Part shown: positions 55,901-64,000 of the stretch, piece by piece
Layout: the number at the start of each line of letters is the position of its first letter
Position numbering within the stretch: position 1 is the stretch's first letter
Source of the DNA: Ananas comosus
Taxonomy: Eukaryota; Streptophyta; Magnoliopsida; Poales; Bromeliaceae
Assembly: GCF_001540865.1 (NCBI RefSeq)
Contig: NC_033628.1
Coordinates: 3,049,077 to 3,113,076, forward strand
Reading direction: 5' to 3'
Length of the DNA: 64,000 nucleotides
Notes under the pieces: generated by a model
The model's database searches: none
Seen by the model: only the letters and a program-made list of their open reading frames with translations
Told to the model about the DNA's origin: nothing
Program-made: the position numbers and the translations under genes

Positions 55901-58900
55901 TCATTAAATGTAAAATATCTATACTCTTATATGAATCCCCAATATCAAATGATGATGTGGCAATCTCTCATTTTTTCATTTTTTTAATTATTTTATTTTA
56001 TATTTTAATTATTTCTTTCTCATCTTCTTTAACGTCTAACTCTTTACCTTCCAATAACATCATATATATTTGAAATTATACTAAATTTAACATAAACAAC
56101 TTAATCTAAAATTAACATATTATTATTTAAAAAATTTTAATAAGTCACATATATATTTTAACATTTAAACCCATTCGTTAATAAATATTTTATATAAAAG
56201 ATAGTCGAATAACAAATTGTTAAAATGTATGTAGATTTATTGATATTTTATTTAACTTTTTTCGATTATCTATCCCATAAATTTTTTTTTTTGTAATTTC
56301 TTTTTCATTTTTTGTTTTTTAAGGACTAATGAACTAATAGTGGTATATATATATATATATGATAGTTATCATTCAACTAATATATAGGTATGTGAGAGAA
56401 GGTGAAGACAACAGCGATGGCGACGGCGGCGTAGGTTCTAGAAGTAGAAGATGGTGGTGGCGGTAGGGGTGGTTTATGTGCTGCTTTAGACGCCTAAGAT
56501 ACTTGAACTGCGCTACGCTGTCACTACTTTTGCTCGCTGAAAATGCCCTCTCCCTCTCCTACTTTCTCTAAATCGTTCTCAACTTCTTGCTTCTTTTTTA
56601 ATTAAAACTTAATTAATGTTATTATTATTTTTCTCTCTTCANCTCTCTTTTTTTTTCCTTTTTTTTTTCTTTCTTCATCTCCTCACTGTATTTTGTTTTT
56701 GATATATGTACAATTTCAAACTATCATCGATGATCAACAATAATAAAAAAATCGCTTCGATAATATTTGTCCGCTGCATCGTGCAGATAACTACACTAGT
56801 TTTATAATAAGTTGAAATATTGATAATTCCAATTGTTTTGCACGCCAATGTATGTTTGACATCATTACTTTGTTTTCAAATTATTTGCTTATTGCTACCA
56901 AAATATCCACTTAGGTAGACATTGGATCTTTTTTAGCTGGATATCTTTAAAAATGGAGTTCGTTTATTCATGCTATACTCTAGTTCTTAGCCCCTGTATA
57001 TTGTATCATATTTTTATGGTGACCTTTTGTGCAAATCCTTTTGATCAGGTGCGACTATCTTCTGCTGAGGCCTTAGGAGAAATGGTTGGTCTAGTTACTC
57101 GCTCACAGTTGAAGGCAGCATTGCCAAGACTTATCTTGACGGTGTTGGATTTGTGAGTATTTTGCTAGTCTCTATTGTCATCATATGTTGTAAGGTAAGG
57201 TGCATGTGAAATGTTGGGAAAGTTTCCATTTAATCTCTCTTTGTTTTTTTTTTTTTTCCTTTTTTTTTTTTTTTTGTTTTTTTTTTTTTTTTTTTTTTTT
57301 TTTTGTTGGGGGGGGAGGGGCAGGTGTAAGAAGGAGCAAGAGATTGCGTTTGTTGCTGCGCGTAGCCTTCATAATATTCTGACAGCCTGTTTGTTTTCAG
57401 AAAGTGGTCCTCCTTTGCTTGATTTTGAGGCATGTAGAAATACATTTTTTTTTCTTTATTTGTTTAGTGATATGCTTTTGACACTTAGATTTCTTTAAAT
57501 TAAGAAAGACTAGTGACTTAATTTGATAAATATTAATGATTCCTGGACTGTCATGATCTTTGAAATCTTCTTAAAGACTAATTAGGAAAGTTTCTTTTGT
57601 TATGAGATTAATTGTATTTACTATAACTGTAACCAAAACTGTCTCATTTTTCTTCATTTTCATCTTGGTATGTCTAGATAGATTTCAAGAAACTTTTGTT
57701 ATTTAGATAATAGTGAAACTTTTGTTGATTTAATTTATTGCTTACAGCCCTACATGTTACATGTGAACACATTTGTGGAATGCGAGAATGTTTGGATCTA
57801 TTTATAATATCATATTATTTGTGTTGCAGGAACTTACCATTACTTTATGCACTCTTCTTCCAGTAGCATCCATCAACAATACCAAAGATGAGCACACTGA
57901 CTTTTCGATGGGACTGAAGGTGTTTCCTGTTGCCAAGCACTTTTGCTCCTTTTAATCATAGCATACTAAAGTGTTTTCCTCTTTTAAATGGACAGAAGAA
58001 AATATTGTAATATGTCCAATATTTCTGATGTGGAACTCTGGCCCTTAATTTCTTGCTTATTATTTTTTTTGTTCTTTTTGTCTTATATTATTTTCTAGTG
58101 GCTAGGGATGATATTTATGTTATTCTGTAGGCCAATTATTTAATTCAATAAGTGCATTTTAGGTGGAATTTGAAACATTGGACTGCATGTTTTCAATGAC
58201 CTGTTGTAGTATACTTATAGCGTAATGTCGTATATTTATTAGTTATTAAGTTATATATCTTCTGTTTTCAGAATTTGGTTTTGATTTTTATTTCTTTTAA
58301 TATATTTTTGTGATTGACTGTAGTAACTTGGTAGTTTACTTTGTAATTTTTGATGTCCACTTTGTCTATGAGCAGCTTACTCTAGCAAATCACGATGGTT
58401 TTTGGTGATTTACTATTCCGTTTCAATTAATATCTAAAAAAGTGACATTTATGCTTGCAGACATATAATGAAATTCAGCATTGCTTTTTGGTGATTGGTT
58501 CAGTGTACCCTGAAGATCTTTGTCTCTTCCTTTTGAATGTGAGTCAATAGTACAGATTCTCTTCAATTGTTTTTCTGCTGAATTTCTAACTTTTATATAG
58601 GTTATTGATAGTGAAGCATGTTTCAGCTCTTGAAGTTGTTCAAACTTAGGCCTTGCTTGGCATAGTCGCCATTTTTTTTTAAAAGAATTTCTATATAAAT
58701 AATGGAGGGCATGGTGAATTGCTTGCAATCTTTACCCATCCAAGGTGGTTGTTTGGCAACAAAAATACAAAAATTTGGAGGCAACTAGTATTTTGCTTCC
58801 AAGATTTTTTTTTTCCCCTTTTAAAAGAGGTTGTCAGCTATCACTTTGTTGGGGTGCCATTACAAGCTAACAAGCCATGACAATAGGAGGAAAGTCCTTC

Positions 58901-61900
58901 CACCAGTATATCAAGTTATATATAATTAATGTTTAAAAAGTAAACCAGAATTGGTAATGATGCCACATGAGGCCTTACTTTCTTGCTATCTATTGTTTAC
59001 ATCATTTTATCTCTTGCAAACAGAAATGCAAGTCTAAAGATGAAGCATCCATAATTGGGGCACTTTGCGTGATAAAGCATTTATTGCCCAGGTCTTTTAC
59101 TTCCTTTGTAATTTGACTTACTCTTTTCTTGTCAATTCAGCCTTCAAATGATCTTGATGACCAAGCTTCATTTTTGTAGGTTGTTGGAAGTTTGGCATTG
59201 TAAAAGAACTTTGCTTGTTGAAGTTGTGACGTTGCTGCTAGATGAGCATAGCTTGGGCATTCGAAAGGCACTTGCTGAGGTATTCTCCTAATATTCCCTT
59301 TAGATGCATTTGGTTGATAGAACTCCTTACATGATTATTGTCCTTGTTGCCTATTGGTGATCAACTTGTTAAGCTTTTTGTTCATTCAATATATAAAATT
59401 ATATTACTTATTTTTCTTAATTCTGTATCAGTTGATTGTTGTTATGGCTTCACATTGCTACCTGAGCGGACATCCTGGAGAGTTGGCCGTTGAATTCCTC
59501 ATACGACATTGTGCTATATCAAATGAGGATGTAGATGATTTCAAGACTAAAGAAGTTGCATGGAAACGTGGCCCCTTTCTATATAAGAGATTGGAGGTCT
59601 CACGCGATTAATAATTTTTTTTTTTTTTTGACTATTACTTATTTCTGGCAATTAGCATTATGGACAAATGACTTTACTGCCAGGTGATAGTAGGGCCTGT
59701 TAGTCCTGTGGAACTCAGAGCAGTCTGTGAAAAAAGTCTTCTTTTACTGGCCATCACCATTCCTGAGATGGAGGTAATGTATGTTTTTTACGAAGTTCTT
59801 AAATTCTTTTTTTAAAATATTAACACAGATTATTATTCTAATTGTTTTTTATTATATATTTTTCTTTTTGGTTTTGGAGTGTTATATGCTGATAATATTT
59901 TGGTTTTCTGTTTTCTTTGTTTTTTTCCCCAGCATATTCTCTGGCCATTTATCTTGAAGATGATCATTCCAAAGAAGTATACAGCTGCCGTGGCAACTGT
60001 AATAGATGCTTATTCATTGACTTATTTTTAATCTCCTTCGTTTGCAAATTCAGAAATTGGAGTTTGTGCAGTTATTCTGGCCGTATAAATGTGATTTAAG
60101 GACAAACAAGTAGTGAAGTTGCATTTTTCTCGGAAACAAATGGATAAATTGAAATGGCTGTCTCTTCGAATAGTACAGAGAGACAAGATTAGTCTGATTG
60201 TTATTGGAGCTTCCTAGGATAAAATTTTCCAATACAATTCTAAAATAAGGAAAATTACGATTAAATTTGAGTTGATAAGAAACAATAGATGTCACTATAA
60301 TAGTCTTTTCTCTATTGAAAATAAAGGGAATAAACCATATTACCTTGAACCTGTTAGAAAGATTATGTCAATATAGTTTAGCCCTTGAACATATGAAGAA
60401 GACTAGGGGATAGGGGATTAAGGAAAATGAGAAACATGTAACCCTTCATCAAGCACACAATAATAATTATGCTCTTCTCGATTTTCTTTTAGGCTGCGTT
60501 TGGTTCAGGTATAAGTAAGAACTGCTTGTTCCAGGGATAGGTACAAGTTCAAGTATAAGCAGGAACTAGATCAATTTTGCGTTTGGATGAAAATTGAGTT
60601 GTTCCTAGGAATAAGGTAAATAGTATTTGCATGCTTAGATTGGAACTACTAATAATGATATTTATTAATAAATTATAATAATTATAAAAAATAATTAATA
60701 ATTATTTATAAATAATAAATTATAAATTAATAATATTAATTAGCAAATTATTAATAATTAATTATAAATAATAATTATCTAATTAATAATAATTAATTAT
60801 AAATAATAAATTAATTAATTATTTTATTATTAAGTAATAAATAATAATTTAAATATATTAATTAGATTAATTAAAAATTTACCGTCATTAAAATTAAATT
60901 TAGACTTTAATTAAGCTTGTTCTCATCCAGAAACAAGCTTGTTCCAGGAAAAAGGTGGAACAGCAGTTCCAGCCTTATACCAGCTTATTCCAGAAACCCG
61001 GGAACTACTGCTTCTGGAAGCCAAACGCGGCCTTTGGGAACAAATGGGGGAACAAGGGCTTATTCCCCCTTTTGTTCCCGAGCCAAACGCTACCTTAGGA
61101 AATAGAGGTTAAAGATGAAGCTTGCATGTGGATATTTTGAAGGCTTTGAATGCTATGGGCCTATGGTGATTGATGGGTGTAATGTGTTAGAAAATTATTT
61201 CTTTAGGGGATTCAAGCCGAGGAAAATGGGAGAGAAAAAGTGGGGAGGGAAGGCAAAACAAATGGAGAAAGAGTTTGCTGCTGTCTGTAAGAAAAGGAAT
61301 AGATTGAGAAAGAAAAGAGAGAGGATGGTTGAAAAGAGAGTAGTACAAATGGGAGTATCACTTGGCTCGTTCCAGTCTGCGTTTTTCATTTTCTTCTATT
61401 TAATTAGAAATTGGGTTGTGAATTTTTGAACCTCATATTTTTATGTTTTATGATGTCGATCTGAAATGTTTTTAAGGTGGAAAAAAAAGTATTAACTACT
61501 CAAAACCTATGCTAGTGGCACATTGGATAATGTTGGCAGCCCCTCTGGACTCTGCACATTCTGTGAGCGCAAGGAAAGGCATGTGGTGTACTGGATACTT
61601 ATAGCCTTGATGACATGGGTTCTGACAAATGAAACTATCTGTACAGGGGGTGTGCCTACTGTACTTAGCATTAGAATGGATATACTGCAACATATGCTAT
61701 GCCGATCACAAATTGGCACGATGTGTCTTTTGGCCAGTAATCCACACTACAGAGGATATGTTAAAGCGAAACTAAACGTGAATGGTTTTTGTAGTTTTTA
61801 TAAGTGTTCGAGTAATGGTGGTCATCGGTGTGAGCATGCTGTGGCAAGTAATTCAATACTACAAATAATGTGGTAGGATGAATGAAACTAAAATATATTT

Positions 61901-63817
61901 TGCGATTTTTTGTAGTTGTGGTCTCTTGCGTTGTGATATAATTCTATTTTTGTCATTTCTTTCGGTGATGTACAATTTTGTAAATTCTTTTGCAGGTTTG
62001 CAAAGGCATAAATGAATTGTGTAGGCATAGGTCCTCTCATACAAGTTCAACCTATTCTGAATTTAACTCCTCCAATGATGTTCCTAATCCTGAGGTAGAG
62101 TCCATGGTGAAAAGATTTATTGTTTATTACTCGGTTCTGTAGACTTTGTGACATCATTGTATGCGATTCCTTTATGATGCAGCATCTTTTTGCTCGTTTA
62201 ATTGTGCTTCTGCATGATCCACTTGCTAGGGAGCAGCTGGCTACTCAGATATTGACGGTCCTTTCTCTTATCTTTATCCTTTTGTTACATTATTAGGCAA
62301 CATTAAATTGCTTCCTTTGACGGTGTTCTTTTGCAATGACTCATTGATCAGAAGACTGGAGCAACTTGTAGTTTCTTGCTCTTACACATTGTTCTCTTGA
62401 GTTTAAAGCTTGTATTGCTGTCCTTTAATATTTATAATAATAATAATTTTAGAATGTCATGAATTAGCTTGCCAAAACCATATTCATGGATTTCTTTCTA
62501 TTGTAAGCCAGTGAAATTTCTCTTTTCTTTCTTGTCTTCTCTCTTTTGCAAGAAGCATATTTTCTGGTACTATCAGATTTTTGTTTTTTTGTTTTTTTGT
62601 AACAATTAAAGATTTCCACTCATGGTGGGAATGAGTGACATAGGAAATCTTGTAAAAATCTCTGGCACCCTCGTGCATCTTACTTAGACCTCGTAAACAC
62701 ATTGTTGGCTACAGCCTAGCTACAGCCTTGCAACTATACTGTGGAATTACATATATTTCTTTTTCTTGTTTTCCTTTATCTTTTTGAAGTTGTAAAATAT
62801 TTTAAAACTTTTATTTAATGGCCTCTTGTTTTAGGTTAGGAGTCTAATTGTTTATTTCATGCAGACGCTCTGCTACTTAGGCCCACTATTTCCAAGAAAT
62901 CTCAGTTTACTTTGGCAAGATGAGGTATGGCAAATTTAATATATTTATCTTTTTTCTCAAGTATATTGTTCTGTTAGTGAATAATGGTATTTCATTTCTT
63001 TGAGCTTGTTGCTGTTGAGTGTGTCAGTAATGCTTATTGGAACACAATGTTTTAGCTATGATGGGATACATGTGGGCTTATTGATAATTAAGCTAGACAA
63101 TTTGGTGATACATGTTACTCTTTGCACTAAAATGTCTTATTCGTTGTTTACTTTGCTAGTTGTGGGTAGCTTTAGTTACAAACTATCATTGCATAACTGC
63201 TCCCTGGTAGCGTTACTCTTTTAGATGCTAGTTGACACTGTGTTTGTGCAATTATGCTTGTAATATATCGTGCTGTGGTATTTAGGTGCCACATAACCTG
63301 TTGCAATTTAGTGCCTGCTTGGATGTCTGAAAAAGTCTCTGGTGATAATTTATGCACTAAGAAAATTTTATTCTTTCCTTACAGCCTAGAGTTTTGCTTT
63401 TAGTTCATCACTTCATTGCAAGGACTTGACAGTCATGATTTTCTTGGGTAATAAATTCCACCTACAAGGTGATTTATCTATTCCGAGAAGGTGACTTAGA
63501 GGCCATATATACTATCCCGTTGAAGACATCTAATCATACTTCTTATCTGTTAATAACTGCATTGCCCTTGAATAAATGAGAGAGATGTGCTGAACAAGAT
63601 GTCCATCCATTCAAAAATGCCTTTAGTATTGAAACTTGTTTTGCATATTATTCCATTTGTTGTAACATCTTTTACCATATCTCTTCATGGAAGTAGCTTA
63701 CGTAATCCTTCTTTTGGCAAGTATTAGGTCCCTAAGATGAAGGCCTACATCAGCGATCCTGATGACCTAAAGCAAGACTCCTCTTACCAGGAAACTTGGG
63801 ATGACATGATAATCAAT
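52991..63817 (+). CDS. SGR6: MROH1/SHOOT GRAVITROPISM 6-like HEAT-repeat protein, 5' part
   Basis: 22 coding exons, 1908 bp (636 codons), continuing past the window: 52991-53027, 53109-53199, 53280-53334, 53418-53549, 54323-54394, 55155-55245, 55342-55437, 55606-55684, 55767-55830, 57049-57152, 57324-57429, 57830-57919, 58461-58538, 59024-59091, 59180-59279, 59432-59596, 59684-59773, 59933-59998, 61996-62094, 62183-62257, 62865-62924, 63728-63817. The frame holds across every join; all introns are GT-AG except a GC-AG one after exon 11. Helical repeats are visible: [20 protein letters not shown] near the N-terminus, [43 protein letters not shown]. Order and spacing recall Arabidopsis SGR6, a large HEAT-repeat protein of the MROH1 family linked to vacuolar membrane dynamics in gravitropism. 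This is recognition from memory. Introns host a Helitron and MITEs. Confidence 0.88.
55918..56799 (+). mobile_element. Non-autonomous Helitron, copy 2, in intron 9 of the SGR6-like gene
   Basis: 5' end TCTATACTCTTATATGAATC preceded by A; 3' hairpin CTGCATCGTGCAG (56774-56786), then ATAACTACA and CTAG (56796-56799), followed by T. 882 bp, same strand as the gene, no RepHel frame. It includes a GC-richer piece (56400-56570) and an N at 56642. Confidence 0.82.
57246..57323 (+). promoter_or_regulatory. Poly(T)/poly(G) tract at the intron 10 acceptor
   Basis: Intron 10 ends in about 55 bases of almost pure T, then GTTGGGGGGGGAGGGGCAG before exon 11. The usual polypyrimidine tract is separated from the AG by a G-run. 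Frame and homology need this acceptor. Confidence 0.7.
57430..57431 (+). promoter_or_regulatory. GC splice donor of intron 11
   Basis: Exon 11 ends GATTTTGAG and the intron begins GCATGT. Using the nearby GT four bases later would create a TGA across the junction, whereas GC-AG keeps the frame (FDFE then ELTITL-type continuation). Acceptor TTGTGTTGCAG at 57829 is normal. Confidence 0.75.
60492..61094. mobile_element. Tourist-like MITE with TTA duplication in intron 18
   Basis: Ends GGCTGCGTTTGGTTCAGG and GAGCCAAACGCTACC; TTA at 60489-60491 and 61095-61097. 603 bp. An AT-only core (60650-60900) of AATAATTAATTA words separates arms rich in AGGAACAAG/CTTGTTCC. A second TIR-like end, GCCAAACGCGGCC, at 61020-61032 suggests an internal duplication of the right arm. 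Confidence 0.8.
61100..61990. other. Rest of intron 18
   Basis: Contains a 117-codon open frame at 61523-61876 with several Cys, without recognisable domain and without flanking gene signals. I treat it as intronic. Confidence 0.4.
63435..63625. repeat. Dispersed repeat, copy 2, in intron 21 of the SGR6-like gene
   Basis: Matches 6485-6705 in order: AAGGTGATTTATCTATTC, GTGACTTAGAGGCC, CTAATCATACTTCTTATC, CTTGAATAAATGAGAG, CCATTCAAAAATGCC. Non-coding. Confidence 0.55.
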
Positions 63818-64000
63818 GTAAGTCTGAACTAGTGAATGTTTGAAGACTTGCAGTTACACATTTTTTTATAGTATGCATCTTTCTTTTTCCGTTGAATCTT
63901 TGGTTATATCAGGGAATTTTCTTGTAGATGTACTAAATTTATGTTAAAAAAGAAACTACAGAGTTTTCAGAGTGTGGTGGAGTTTCTTTTCGAATAATAC

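Noticed and set aside
57181..57498. Frames across the poly(T) tract
   Set aside because: Homopolymer translation plus the real exon 11 in another reading.
61523..61876. 117-codon Cys-containing frame
   Set aside because: Inside intron 18 of the SGR6-like gene with no recognisable zinc-binding pattern or gene signals.

Overview
The window is 64 kb of nuclear DNA from a flowering plant. Long introns, GT-AG splicing, short genes separated by transposon-filled AT-rich DNA, tRNA-derived SINEs, Helitrons, Tourist-type MITEs and a giant LTR all fit. GC-rich first exons hint at a monocot, possibly a non-grass one such as a bromeliad; this is a guess, not a demonstration. Three ambiguous or gap positions (single N at 22530 and 56642, exactly 25 N at 28939-28963) show it is a draft assembly.

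Three protein genes could be rebuilt exon by exon with intact frames. (1) 8492-13378, plus strand, nine coding exons, 269 aa: a HAD-superfamily hydrolase. (2) 14564-17646, minus strand, three exons, 206 aa: a plant MESD-like ER protein with a hydrophobic N-terminus and an EDEL C-terminus; it is convergent with gene 1. (3) 52991 to beyond the right edge, plus strand: the first 22 coding exons (636 codons) of a MROH1/SHOOT GRAVITROPISM 6-like HEAT-repeat protein. The three genes show no obvious functional link.

The rest is mobile DNA, much of it with readable termini and target-site duplications (TSDs). 0-2.7 kb: a Tourist-like MITE broken by a TRIM retroelement, a SINE, and a 680-bp solo LTR. 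4.75-6.42 kb: a hAT element carrying a GC-rich captured segment and, nested in it, a 5S-rRNA-derived Cassandra-like solo LTR. 6.86-8.27 kb: two LTRs head to head with a long-TIR MITE inside one, just upstream of gene 1. 17.7-32 kb: SINEs, non-autonomous hAT elements with GGCCCGGCAC-type GC-rich ends, MITEs flanked by TA/GA microsatellites, and a Helitron. 32.17-37.08 kb: a 4.9-kb sequence with TG...CA ends and 5-bp TSD, read as a solo LTR of the Del/Tekay type. 38-45.6 kb: a degenerate tandem array containing LINE and hAT fragments, whose last copies look like uncorrected long-read sequence. 46.9-50.3 kb: three Tourist-like MITEs with TWA TSDs. 52.5-52.85 kb: a foldback element in the promoter region of gene 3. 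Introns of gene 3 carry a Helitron and a Tourist-like MITE.

I found no CRISPR array, bacterial operon, complete tRNA or rRNA gene, or new protein system. The most unusual items are the nested hAT/Cassandra structure, the inverted LTR pair, the giant solo LTR with internal hairpin repeats, the microsatellite-bound MITEs, and the probable assembly artefact at 43.5-45.6 kb. All element classifications come from reading termini by eye; no database was searched.
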